NCBI GenBank assembly: GCA_038380795.1
Contig: CM076266.1
Location: forward strand, 36,035,425-36,099,424
Direction: 5' to 3'
Source: Pyrocephalus nanus
Taxonomy: Eukaryota > Chordata > Aves > Passeriformes > Tyrannidae
Length of the DNA: 64,000 nucleotides
A model generated the notes under the pieces. That model was not told the origin of the DNA. It was given only the letters and a program-made list of their open reading frames with translations, and made no database searches. Shown here in pieces: positions 1 through 12,572 of this stretch (position 1 is its first letter; each line of letters opens with the position of its first letter). The position numbers and the translations under genes were made by a program.

Positions 1-3000
1 ACTCCATTTAGAAAGCTTGGGCAGGGTGAGTAGGTGTGAATAGAAAAAGAAAAAAATTTGTGGTGAAGTCCTACATCCATTACAGTCAAAAAAAAGCTAG
101 CTGGTGACGTCACCACTTTCAGAATTTTGCTCATAGTATCAAAACCCCATGGGCTAGTCATCCTGTGGCAGCAGCACTCTGACTGTTAGCTATATAGGGA
201 TATAACGAAGATACAGTGAAGAACATGCCACTGCAAGAGCATACTGTGCCATGAACAGGGCTGTACGATCCTCCTTCTTGAAAATAACGCGCTATACTAA
301 CTTTTAACCCTCAATTAACAGAAGTGCAAACCTAGGTAGGCCAAGCCTTAAAGAGAGATTATTACATTGTGCACAGGACATTTAGGAGTTTCCTTGATCT
401 GTGCAACAAACGATGCATACAGCAAGAAGAAATCAGCACTACTTATAACATCCATGCGACAGAAAACTAGGAAATCATACAAATGGAAGGGATACTCAAG
501 TACTGCAAGAGTGAAGGATTGGTTCCTCTCAGCATATTTTATTTGATTAGCAGACCAGTGTTAAAATTTCTGGAACTCATTTCCAGTTTTCATGCTGGCA
601 ACTCTGAATCATCTCTCTCTGATGCTAAAACTTCAAAACAGGAAAAAGTGAATACAGTAACCAGCCACGGAGCCTTATAAAAATATTCCTATGTTGTACA
701 AAGTAGCTGAAAAAAAGGTTGACTCATGCAGCATCTTTCACCATGCCTGCCTGTGAAATTGTGCGAAGCACCATTCTAGTAGTCTTTGTGGCATCAGTGC
801 AAGAGCGTGAGGAGAAGGTAAAGGAAAAAAGGACCAGAGACAAAGGGGAAATTTTGCAACACTGCACTTCAATCTCAATCCTACTGACTTGAGTAGAAGA
901 CTACCATTGACAGCACAAGGGTCACAGTTTCACCAGGAGAGCTTTGCCCCCAGTAGAGAATGACCCCCAGCTCTGAAGGCTTTTGCTGTTTTGGTAGCAT
1001 CAACAGAAGTGCTCCTCAGTAACTGCTGCTGGAGGAATTCCTAGAGAAAAGAGTTGTCCTCTGTAGCTGGCAGGTGTGTTCTGAAGACGGAAGGCATGGT
1101 CCTGGGCTCTGTGAGTAAATATCCAATAGCTGCTACGTACCACACCAAGCAAAACCAATGGAGAAGGAAGTTTAGGCAGGAAGAATGCAGATGAGGTTTA
1201 GTGAGATGCTCCTTTTTCAAACAGGCAGTGTTCCTCCTTTTCCTCATGTTTTAACACAGTTAATCTGTATGTGAATTTTTCCTTTCCTAATTAGCATTTT
1301 CTTTTAAATTGAGCAATATGCTGACTTAGGTCTCTATACATACCCACACTCACTGTTTATTGGAGCCAAACAAAAGCAAAAAAAGGCATTCACGTAAATA
1401 GTCATTTATGTTTTGCCTTCATCTTCCATAGTTAAAAACTATGTAGACTGTTAAACTGTATGACAGTTTATTTAAAAAAATAAAGGCTCAAAAAACTGTA
1501 AAGTCAACCTGTGAATAATGTTATTTGGAATACTTCACTGGATATGGGGTGCTTCTTTCTATATAACCTAAAATAAACATTGTAAAAAAAAAAAGAACTG
1601 TTAATACGGATGCAAAGAATTCTTTAAGAAAATACAACTGAGAAAAATATACTAATACATTTGGGTTTGAAATTATCATCATTAGGTCAACAATAGAGCC
1701 AGATACTTTGCTTGCAGGTGGTTACCCTGAACTCTTTAAATGCAACATGTAAACTCCCTGAGGGATTTTCAGCTACACATTACCTTTCAGAGTATCTGCT
1801 TGACTCAGCTCATTTTAAGACTCAGATTTCAACTGAGCATGAATAATGCATGAAATTGATCTTCATTTTAAGGAATCAGCACTACCCTCAAATCCTAACA
1901 TATTTAAATGGTCACTTAGCTAAATGCCTGTATTTTAAATTTTTTAAGGCAATACAATGTATCAATTGTTATTCTAATAAAATAGAATGTGATCAGAGTA
2001 AGCAGATTACATATATTGTAGAGTTGAACATACAAAATCTCTCAGAACTAGTGTATGTGATACTCATTTTTCACCTTAAAACCAAGGAAAAAAGCACCAA
2101 ACTGTGTTGAATGCTTTCAATGTTCCCTCACCTCTTTACAGGTTGTAATGCGCTTAACAGAAATACATAAAGAATACCCAAGACATGAGCTTTGACAACC
2201 TGGCTGGAGGAAGAGACTCTACAGAAATGGTTCATTTGTGATAAAAATTATGTCATTCCTTAAATGCCATACAAACAGTGATAGGGCAGGACTGCAAATG
2301 GAACCTTACTGGCTTTTAGGCGTCCTTGAAGCACAATGATAATTGTGATGACATTTCCCCATGGTCTCCATCCTTTAAATTAAGATTAAAAGTCAGAACT
2401 AAAATTCCAACAGCCTAGGTTTTGGGCTTTCTGACAAACTGAAACTGACATTGTATATTTATGGCACGGATGAACCTCGATGCAACACAGTTATTTTTCT
2501 GTAGATAAATCAGATTTAGATGTGATAGATTTGGCCCTGGAAGACTAATTTCACACCAGCTCAGAATACAGTTAGCGACCGTGAGTTTCATGTTGCTTCC
2601 CATCAACTTCAGGTTCAATCAGAAGACTTCCAGCTGCCAGCATAGAGAAGGACTGCCTAAAAAGCAACACCTGCAGGTGTTTACCACAGGCTAAATGTTT
2701 CATTTTGTACAACACAGAATTGAACTTGCTCCTGGCAAGATCATAATATTAAGGCACAAGATCTGTAACTAGACACTGAAAGAGCTTAGCACCTTCTAAA
2801 ACTGCTCCTAACCCATACAGTTTGACATTTAAAAGTGCAGGCTGAAGACGTGACATTTACTATGCAAACTGTTTTCATCCCGTTCCTGTCCCTGCTTTAA
2901 TTTTATAATAACTAGAAAATAAATCAAGTCTCTAATAATTCAGATGAAGTGCCAGTGTAGCAATGTTCTTGTTCAGAGCTCTGTTGACTTTTACAGGATG

Positions 3001-3354
3001 TTATACATATGTAGATGTTCATTACAGTCTCAATGCAGAAAGAGCATCTTGAATTGGTTAAAAAAGAAAAAAAATCCACATAGAATGCACATCTTGAAGG
3101 CCTCTAATTAAAAAAATGCTTTTAAATAGACATCACCATCTTCCCTTTTTCCCCATAACTGAACAAAAACTGCATTTTCATCTCTGTAATATTTTGCTTG
3201 TTTTTCTTCAAATTTATTAGCTTCTGTAATTATATATAGTCCATTTTATTGTTAAATCAGAAACAGTAAGAGAACACTCTAGGTTGGTATAGTCATTTTA
3301 CAATGAGCATATCAGCTACAATACCTTTATCTAATGTTTTCAGAAAACCAAAAC
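1..3354. other. Sequence downstream of PLCL2; no gene seen
   Basis: This is AT-rich sequence with many stops in all frames. Open frames are under 90 codons and have no recognisable protein. Some AATAAA motifs on the minus strand could serve longer PLCL2 transcripts. I recognise no CR1 or LTR here. Confidence 0.6.
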
Positions 3355-4277
3355 AGAACCAGAACAGCAATTGATTTATTTTTTTGACAAACCTGCTTAT
3401 AGAGATATCACCTATTCTGTAAGGAAGAAAATACTCAAAAAATAAAAAAGTTAAAATTTAGTTAAAAGCTTTACTTGTTTGAGAGCAATCTCATAAAACT
3501 CTTTTTAATATGAGCACTTCACTTCACAAAATGAAAAACTATTTACATCATTTTACTTGCAATTTGGTCACATTATCTACACACATTTGCAGAAGATCTT
3601 AGGCAAAATAGGTATGTATCTTCTTCTGACATAGGCTATCAGACTGATTGCACATTTTCCTTTTACATAATGGCTCTCCAATAGTGCACTGAGGTCAGTG
3701 ATCACTGTCTAATTACATTCTCATTTTCATTTATGGCTCAACAATAAAATCAATAACACCTCAAACCCAAATATCTGAGCGGCTGAATCACATATAGTGT
3801 GAAACGTGGGTTCCACTTTTTTGGACCTGATTTTCAAAAGAATAATACATCTCACTAGCACAATTAACAAATTGTGCAAAGAAAGAAACTACCTGTGCAT
3901 CGCATTAGTTTGAAAATCAAGGCATCTTGTCAAATTCTGTCAACTGATTTCCTGCTAATTACATCTCATTTAAAAGATGTTCGTTTCCCAACGGCACTAC
4001 AATGAACTTTTCAGCATGTAATTACTGAATTACAGTATCTTTTACATCTATTTGTTACATTTAGGCCAATAATGTAATTTCCATGTTACACAATGTCATT
4101 GCCTTCACAAGCAGAGTTGCTACATACATTCACAGTTTCAATAGATTGTAATTAGCTTCTCCAGTTGTGCTTTAAAAATCCCAAATATTTTCCAACAGTA
4201 AGTGCAAAGCAAATGTCCTATGCAGCTACAATTGGTCACAGAGTTATAAACTCCAAAATTACGAGAAGAGCCTTCTC
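3355..4277 (-). other. PLCL2: PLCL2 3' untranslated region (end inferred)
   Basis: This is non-coding sequence downstream of the stop. Reading the minus strand, the first clean AATAAA is at 3375-3380 and is followed by a GT/T-rich stretch at about 3340-3360, the usual arrangement for cleavage. An ATTAAA at 3504-3509 is an alternative nearer site, and further AATAAA copies at 3245-3250 and 3214-3219 could give longer transcripts. A UTR of about 0.9 kb is reasonable, but the end is a prediction. Confidence 0.55.
3375..3380 (-). terminator. Candidate polyadenylation signal AATAAA
   Basis: TTTATT on the plus strand reads AATAAA on the minus strand, about 900 bases after the PLCL2 stop. The bases that follow it on the minus strand (about 3340-3360) are rich in T and GT (ctggttctgttttggttttc), as expected of a downstream element. 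It was chosen over the ATTAAA at 3504 because that one lacks a comparable GT-rich stretch. Confidence 0.5.
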
Positions 4278-4457
4278 TCATTCTCCATTTTCATCACCCG
4301 CTTTTTCAGGTATGACCTCCAGACTTCGACGAGGCTTTGAGATTTCTGCATTTTCAGTGCCTCGCTTATTGAGTCCACACGAAAGAGTGGCATAATGGAT
4401 TTGTTTCAGATTTTCCAGTGCTTCATTTTTAGCATATTTGAGAAGATCAGCTTGTCC
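4278..4457 (-). CDS. PLCL2: PLCL2 last coding exon with stop codon
   Basis: This exon has 59 codons plus TGA and is not visible as a long open frame on its own strand. It reads GQADLLKYAKNEALENLKQI, then HYATLSCGLNKRGTENAEIS and KPRRSLEVIPEKAGDENGE (residues 960-1018). The acceptor is gtttcttacag before 4457, phase 0. The stop TGA lies at 4280-4278. The match to the known PLCL2 C-terminus (KPRRSLEVIPEKA followed by an acidic end) confirms both the gene and its normal end. KPRRS is a basophilic-kinase-like site by pattern only. Confidence 0.95.
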   Translation of the reverse strand, partial: GQADLLKYAKNEALENLKQIHYATLSCGLNKRGTENAEISKPRRSLEVIPEKAGDENGE

Positions 4458-7400
4458 CTGTAAGAAACAAAATGCAGTTGGAATAGGCAGTTGGTACTAG
4501 GATTTCCTTCTTTTTGACCCTTCTGTTTGTTTTAGATTAAAATTACAATTGCCCTGCTCAAACAAAAAACAAACAAATAAAAATGAACCAACCAAGAACA
4601 AAAAGAAAATAAAAACCCCTCAGAAACCAAACAAAACCCCTTCAAAATTAGATTATTTGATGTTAGTAAGGACCAAGCTCTTTGCTTTTTCTGAAGCCCA
4701 TCAGTAGCATCAACAGGGGTAATTTCTGCCTTACAGTTCTCAAGAAAGTAATCTATGCTGTACTTTTAATCCAGGGTGACTATAAATGTTTCTGCATAAC
4801 TAAAATAAAGGCTGAGCCTAATACTTCAGGGAGCCATTTAAAGCTTTTCTGGTCTTTTGTCCTTAGAGATTTTTTTTTTCCTAGCAATGTGATTCCCTCA
4901 GTGGTAGGATGGTAAAGGACCAATGCTTCTGGCTCCTGAGAGATACTTCTCTTGAAGAGATGCTAATGTCTCTTCTAGAAATATGTTGGCCCTCCTCCTC
5001 TGCCCAATAAGTTTGAAATGCATCTTTACATCTTGATTTTAAAAATAAAGGAGGAGAGATAGAATGGCAGTCCAAAACATGTGCACTCATGGTCTGATAC
5101 TTCTGATGCTTCTTTAGCAACTCAGAACATAAATACTATCCTATGAAGCAAGCAGAATTACGCATCTGAGGCACACAAATTGAAAACAAATACTCTTCCT
5201 TCAAAGAAATAATACCCTCTGTAATACGACTCTAATAGCCGAAGTCTTCTTTTCTGATCACTAGAGAGGAAAAAAATCTAGGAGTTCACCAATCCCAGCA
5301 CGTTTCCCTAATATTTTCTTCTAAAAAAACCCCCAAGGCTACCTTTTTAAAAAATCACTTTTTTTTTCCAAACTGACAAACAACTAAAAGCTAATTTAAA
5401 ACACTGCAGCCCTCTAAATGAGTCATATCTGGAGTGCATCTGTTTCTAGCCCAAGTTCTATTTTACATGGATTAGTAGAATATAGTTCTGGAACTTTAAT
5501 CAAGTTGTTTATTATAGGCAGAGCTGCTAACAAACAGTCTATTAATAAGGTTGCCCAAAACTTCTCAATTTAAACTCCCCCTGCTTTCAGTTACTTATAT
5601 GCTTGCCAAACTTTAACTACTTAAGCTGATACTTTCTATCCAAGATTCCTGTCATTGGCAGATTTTATTATTATTTCTGTTTAGTATTATTCTTTAATCT
5701 CATCCATATGGTTCATTCAGCTCTGAGAATAAAGACAAGAAAATGCCATCAGAACTTTTTCAACAATCTTCTGTACTGCCTTCCCTACTCTCACTTGTGG
5801 TAGGGACTTGTAATTCAAATGACTTCAGGGACCCATAGTAGTGGATCCAAGTTATGAGCTTTTAATAAACAAAAATCAGATTTTGAATGTGGTTAGTACA
5901 ATCACTTAGGATTCCATTTTTGATGATCCTTCATCTCTTGACACAGCACACACAGAGCGATGTGGCAAGACAATACGTGTTCCATTCCAACAGAATAATG
6001 AATGTGCATTAGGAAAAAAGTTGTTTTTTTCCTGGATGACTTCTCCAAGCCACCAACATTGGGTTGCCAGTGCAGGCAGTCCAAAAGCCAGATTAGAGGA
6101 GGGGAAGGAAGAGCCTGAGACTCTGGAGAGGAGGTGGATGGAGAAAAGGAGGGAGCAAGAGCAATCTCTTGAGACTGACCTAGAACTGCAGAAAGGGAAG
6201 TTGGACTGCACTATATAAAGCAGATACCAGATTTTGCTGAAAGAAGAGAAAGTGAAACCCACAGTGCAATAACACTGAATTTGGATCTCACAGGTGAACA
6301 GAGAAAGACTGAGGCAACACTTGGGGTTAGAATACAGAAAGAAAACAGACTGACAAAATCCACCATGTTGAAGAAGCCTAAAAATTACAGACAAGTTAGT
6401 TGAAAGACTAACAACTCAAAAGAAGTGAGAGAGCTTGGTAACGACAATAAAAGCTGGTGACAAAGAAAACCAAACAAAAACACAGAGCAGGGAGAAGACT
6501 GCAGAATATAATCAAGTACGGTGATGCAAAAATGAAAAGTAACACTTATCAGGAAGGATTTCTAGAGGTGACAAGGAGGGGGCAATATGAACTGGAAAGC
6601 AATGGGAAAAACTGACAGAAGAGAAAACTAGGCACCAAGTGGGAATAGAATAGAGGAGGGAGGCAAGAAGAGAAGGAGGAAGTCAAGAGTTAGCCGGAGT
6701 GGCTGGATTTTCAGCAGGGAACTGTGAGTGCCTGGACAATACTGACCAGGGAACAAGAATTTTGTAGACAAAAGAGAAACTGGGCTGAAGGGCTGGATTA
6801 TTGCAGAACAAGAGGTGATCAGATTAAACACCTTTGGCTAAGTTACATCAAGTTTAGACCAGGTGTTTGTGAAAACAAATGTGTTGTCATTATCTGCTGG
6901 TATGTCTTGATCTCGAGATAAAACAAGAACCAACTCTGCTACCAAATATGCCACAAGCTCAAGTGAGAGAGGTCTGTGCAATTGTTATGAAGTGTCTAGC
7001 TCTGTTGATATACCATTATGAAGCCATATGCTGGGGAAAGAAAACAGCATGCATCTTAAAAATTCAAGTTGTACTCGCAGTGAACACTGTGAAAAGTAAT
7101 ACGATACAAAAGCAGAAAAGTAAAAAAGCCATCCAAATCTGAAAAATTTGCCTGCATGCACTCAAATGAACTCAAAGACCTTCCTTCTAGTTATGTATCA
7201 AATGTCTCTTGTCCAAGGGCTGTCAAGATGCAGTTTCAATTCTTTATATTCTATGCATCCTGACTTTCACAGTAGGTGCCATTGACTCAAAAGGTCAAAG
7301 TCAGTTGACTACAAACTGGAGCACAGCAATCTCTCAGACCTATGGACTACTCAGAGGTCTTTCACCTTCTTACCAGTCCCAAGTGACTGTAGCAACTTGC

Positions 7401-8562
7401 TCTGATAAAATGCATATTGTGAAGTCAATAAAAGAAACTTACCAACAGCTCAAACTTTATCTTAAGGGAGTACTGAAAAACCCACATTCAAAGAAACAAA
7501 GTTGGTTCATGCAGAGAATTCAGTGCTGGAATCTGGAGCAGCTGCAGAACCAAACTCATATGTTTCTCACCATGTGGTAGGGCTGTCTTTGTCAGGCTTT
7601 CATCTCAGATTAAGTCAAAAGGTAAATGAATTTAGCCCTTAGTGTTGGTCTGGCAAACACACCACAAAACTTGAATTTACTCCCAGCGCTGTGGATAACA
7701 GGCAGTTTGTGGTAATTCCCACCTGGGAGCAGCACCAGTCTAGGCCTTGCACATCACGGGTACAGAGCGCTCTCCTCACCGCAGCAGATGACAATCACTG
7801 CTCCCTTTCCTTCACCAGGGTTAAAATTCACTAACAGAACCGAGCGCTACAGAGCTTGAATGCCATCTATTTCATGTATTGATGTTTACAAGCGTCAGAA
7901 GAAGAATCAAGCAGCAAGTTGTTTTTTAGGCAGACATGAAAAAGACCTTAAAGACGATCAAAGAACAAAACTGATATTCAGTGAAAACCTTTTTATAAGC
8001 AACAACAATAAAGGATATGGATTACTGTGGAAGTCTAATTCAACATCCTTCATACCACTCTGTCCCAATATGCCTCAGTCAACTAGTCTGGTTTGACTTT
8101 TTTTTTTTAATCAATGTTAAAAACATTGTTTTGAAAATTTTGGTTAAGAGGCAGTGTTCTTATATCATAGCTCCTTAAAGGTAACTAAAACAAAACCAAA
8201 ATCGTTCCTATCAGTTCTCATACCAGTGAAATGAAGGACTGAAGTATGATTTCGGAGTCAACTGGATATAGGATTGACTGGAATGTCTCAGTACAGCTAT
8301 CTTTATAAGCTGTTACGTAGTCACTCATGATTTTTGGTTAACCGGTTCTTCATCGGATGTGGGAACATGAAAGCAAAACTGTAGAGATGACATTTGAAAT
8401 AACTGCATGAACACCCTTTCCTCCAGAATCCCAAGAAACTCTAACTGGGCTTTAGCTCAGGTTCTGGAACCCAAAGCTTTTATCAGGAAATGTAAGAAGC
8501 CCATATCCCTTTCTCCAAGTGTTTCTCTGAGCAGTGGCTGCTTGGTACAATGGGACATTGTT

Positions 8563-8680
8563 TTGAGCAACCTGGTCTAGTGGAAGGTGTTCCTGCCCAG
8601 GGCAGGGGGGCTGGAACTAGATAGATGATCTTTAAGGTCCCTTCCAACCCAAGTCATTCTATGATTCTATGTTTCTATGA
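8563..8680 (+). repeat. CR1 LINE, 3' end fragment
   Basis: The sequence reads gagcaacctggtctagtgga, then the ggcagggggg tract, a 'gaactaga..gatgatctttaaggtccc' segment, and ends in repeats of the ATTCTATG type. This is the diagnostic 3' end of avian CR1 retrotransposons. Only about 120 bp of the 3' end is present, the usual result of 5'-truncated integration. Confidence 0.9.
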
Positions 8681-8967
8681 CATTACAGTGATCCATGCCA
8701 AACTGACATGCTCTGAGTGCAGTTTTGGAATCAAGACATAAAGGACTTTAACTGCCTAACTTTTAAGTAAAGCTTTAGTTAGGAGCCAAAATCCCATCAG
8801 TCCAGCAACTTCAAGAGACTAGTAGTTTCAGATATTTAAATAGAACTAGGATGTGGGAAGTCTTCCAAGGAACTATAGGACTAGGCAGCAGCTATCAGAG
8901 GATTTATGAATGCTTCATGGCTGCCTGAATCCCCTTGGAGATTTGGTTGAAAAAATTCAGATGATTT

Positions 8968-8985
8968 AAAAAAAAAAAAAAAAAA
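8968..8985 (+). repeat. A18 homopolymer
   Basis: Eighteen consecutive A in intron 5. No retroposed gene was recognised immediately upstream. Confidence 0.9.
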
Positions 8986-11900
8986 GATAAGAAGTTGCAG
9001 TCCTGTAAGTGCCTTATAAATTTCCATTTATAAATACATTTTTAAAAATAGTGTAGGTGCAGAACCAATGTTATTACAGAGATAATAGATGTCATGAACT
9101 GCATGCCTTGGGCTTTCTTTCAAGAGAAAGTAATTCATGTTGTCTAATATGACTTGTCTAAAAAGTCATAGCCAAAAAAGAACATCTAACAAATGCTGAA
9201 GTTAGGAGTCCCACCTTCATTCTGAGTACTTTTATTGAATCTCTCTCCTTGTGTTTAGAACAGCACTTTTTTCCAAAGACTAATTTACAGATGCTGTTAT
9301 GTTCTTCCTATGGGTATCTCAAATTCTGAGCCCATAGAGATTTTCCCTTAAAGTTTTGCTATGCCACACAAGTCCATAAATTTTTACAATAGGTTGTTTG
9401 TAGGACTCTGCTGCAACAGCAGTTGAAGTAATTTTCTTTCTTTAACTGTGTACTTTCTGGCAGAAAATGTGATTATCTATGTTTAGAAAATATGAATGTT
9501 ATCAGTCTGAGTAATAACAATAAATTACTACCAAATGATCTTGCAAATTGCGTATTTGAAAGAGACGAATATTCTAACACTGTACAATCTAAATCTCTCA
9601 GGCAACAAAGTAAAGCGGACTAAATTTACTCTAAGTGATGTTCTGAAGTTAAATATCTCTATGTACATCTATGGGGTGAATAAGAATAGGCATGTGTGCA
9701 TATGCATGTACACAATCAGATGGAGTTTTTTCAGCTGAACTCAAACATACTCTACCGATAATAAACTTGGCCACATGGTTTCAAATTAAGAAAAATTAAA
9801 TCCTTTAAAACAGTAACTGTAACACATTTGCGTGCAGACACACAGATATTTAATAGCTATGTCAGATGTTCTAAACAAAGAGTTCCCCTAGAATTAAGCT
9901 GTCAATTTTGTTATTTTATCAAACTTTCCATTGCATCAACTGTAGTCAAAATGTCCCAATTGAAAGAAAACGATCAATAAGTATCTTGAGGGTAAAATGC
10001 AGCTTAATTGGTTTGGAAAATACATTAGCCACACCATGTGAGCATTCCATGATTCCTCCATGAGGGAGCTGAGGATGATGCTCATGCAGAATTATTTAGT
10101 GATGCTGTTCAGAGCCACACAGCAACTCCTGAACCGTAGCCAAAAATCCAGGCAAAATACTTTTCCTAACTACAAGAAGAATAAAAAGGTAAATCCATCT
10201 AAGCATTGCACTACCTTCAGTGTGTTCAGTGTGTTCAACTGTCTTGCTTGTTGGACAGCAAAATTTGGAGCCACTGAATAGTAAGGCTTTTATTTTTGTG
10301 CTGTTTGAGAAGGAACTTAATTTGAAGCAAGCAGGGAATTCAACAGATAAAAGAAATTCTTCTTAAAGTGACTCAGATTGTCAGTTTCAATTTCTACTCT
10401 AAAAAATGTGGACATTCACTTTCCATCCCTGTTCTTTCACAGTTTTCAGGGAACTGGAAACATGGAAAGAGTAAACCATAGATTGAAATTATGACTGCAG
10501 GTGTTGTTCTCCACAGAGAAAGAGTAGTGTCTTGGAAACAGATCAACTTCTACTTAGTTATATGACACAAGAGAAGTTATGCTTGCAGCCCATAGTTGAG
10601 AGTTTGGAGTGAAAAACCTCGATGTGTCACTTCAGACACATCAGCCTCTAACTTTTTGTACATCTAAATGTAACAGCACTTAGCAGATGCCCATCTGAAC
10701 TGTAATAGCTGTAAATAACTTTTCAGATGTAACAACATACCAGAACTTTCTGTAACACCTCCTGATAAGTTTCAACAAGAGGCTGATTAAACTCTCACCA
10801 ATTTTTTAAAACAAAATATTCATTATGGGACAGATTGTACCTTCCTACAGAAAGGATCTTAATCTCCAAGTAGAAAAAAAACACGTCAATGTTGAAGAGA
10901 TTTTCTCAATAATCTCTTTAAAAGGAAGACCTTCTAACATCATAATTACGTTAATCCTAAGGACATGTACATAAGCCTTTCAGTGCTCTGAGGAGCCAGA
11001 TCTAGCATGTGGCTTCTCCAATTCCTGGCTAACATAGAAATCACGACTTCACATTTCAGTCGCTCACCAACTGCAAACCTCCCCTCCACCATCCCGTATG
11101 TTCTGAATGGAAAGCAGAGATGAAGCGAAGGTACTACTGTTTCAGGCAGTATTAAAATAGATTTACCTATCCAAGCTGGTATCTGACACCTTTGACAGAA
11201 AAGAAGGGATAAGAATTTATTTTTTTGACATTAGCTCAAACCCACTGTACTGACTCCTCTCTATCTCCTCAGAAGCACAGGACTGGTACATGACACATCC
11301 CATACAGTGTCTTCAGGAAACTCCGTTCTCATAAAGAACACGAGACAGTCTGGTCCTTACCTATAAGCAGAACCTGCATTAGTATTTTGCGAATGTATTA
11401 ATGTACATGCTGTAGCAAGTTTCTCACCGTTCTCTCCTTGGCATTGGATTTGTGCAGTATAAGACAAGGGGGATGGAACAACATCATGAAAAGCTTAATA
11501 GCTGAAACCAGCACGGAAAGCTGCATAAGTACATGTGTATTACTCTGCTTTTCTGTAGTAGTTCACTGTAAGAAGCAGGGATAGGGAATTGTATTTTTAA
11601 GAAGAACTAAAAATAAAAAATAACTTTCTTTGTAATTAAAACAGACTTGATAGCTTAATGTAGTGATGAAATATTTGATTGAGTGGGAGAGAAGAACTCA
11701 TTAGCGGATATAAACACAAAACTTGAATAACTGGGCTAGAAGAATAGCGTCAAGGGAATAAATTAGGGGAAGCAGTTTTGCTATCTCTATAAATTTTGTT
11801 ATACTCCACTGAGATGAAAGACCAGCAACAAGAAACCTGAACTGTTCCACATTCTAGTTTCCTAGGGGTCTCTGGCTGAAAGCTTTTTTTTATACTTTAT

Positions 11901-12462
11901 CATTTACTCTTTTGTCAAAATGTAAACAAATGTGCTCAACAAAATGTAGAGAATCTCCAGCTCATATACACTCAACTTACTCCAGACTGGATTATGAATA
12001 TGATTTGTTTCTACCATTAATCACCATTCATCACTGACTGCAGTAGTAACAGCTTCCTTTTTGTTTTTCAGTAACTGCATTAACCTTAACACTCTTGCTC
12101 TCTTTCAAATCACAAAACAGGCTTCCTTCCAGCCTGAGTCACTTTGCACAAATCAATACCCATTGTTTCACCCAGGTATTCAAGATTACCAAGGATCCTG
12201 TTGATGTTAAAAGGTTGCAAGAAGAAAATGTCAAACAAACTAAATGAAATAAGCTTCCACAACAATAGAAGAAAAATTCACATTGAGAGCCTGGTGTGTT
12301 TCAGGTTATATAAACTAAATTGAATGTGGTTATAGAAGTGAATAAATCCAGCTGAACTGTGACACAGAATAGCAATCAGTAACAACATTAGAATATCAAT
12401 ATTAGAATATTTTCTGTTTTGAACAGAAAAATACAGTAACTAACCAAAGGAAGACACATTAC

Positions 12463-12572
12463 CTTTAAAATTGTAATGTTCCATGTAAAACTTTCAACTG
12501 ATTTTTGCAGTTTTCTTTCTTTTAAGCCTTCTCTTGCTCCTATATTGTGCAGGTTTTCATGAAATTCCATTG
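12463..12572 (-). CDS. PLCL2: PLCL2 exon 5: C-terminal helical tail
   Basis: This 110-bp exon begins with CA, which completes the split GCA alanine codon of exon 4. It continues [20 protein letters not shown] and then [16 protein letters not shown] (residues 924-959). The acceptor is ctttccacag before 12572, and the donor is AAG/gtaatg after 12463. Phase 1 in and phase 0 out agree with its neighbours. The charged, heptad-like pattern suggests a helix. The peptide is close to known PLCL2, where the corresponding stretch reads MEFHEHLHSIGTKEGLKERK. Confidence 0.95.

Larger units (their letters stand above)
4458..12462 (-). other. PLCL2: PLCL2 intron 5
   Basis: About 8.0 kb between exon 5 and the last coding exon, with gtaatg at the donor and ttcttacag at the acceptor. 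It holds one CR1 3' fragment (8563-8680) and an A18 tract at 8968-8985. Open frames up to 162 codons occur (for example 5906-6394), but none resembles a known protein. The stretch 7680-7860 is somewhat richer in G and C than its surroundings and has no recognised feature. Confidence 0.9.

Noticed and set aside
4165..4395. 76-codon plus-strand open frame
   Set aside because: It overlaps the last PLCL2 coding exon on the opposite strand and is a shadow of it.
5906..6394. 162-codon minus-strand open frame
   Set aside because: Low-complexity Ser/Phe/Leu-rich translation with no recognisable domain, lying in intron 5. Frames of this length occur by chance in this amount of sequence.
7209..7580. 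123-codon plus-strand open frame with a hydrophobic start
   Set aside because: Antisense to PLCL2, no recognised family, and no splice or promoter support. The signal-like start is not enough.
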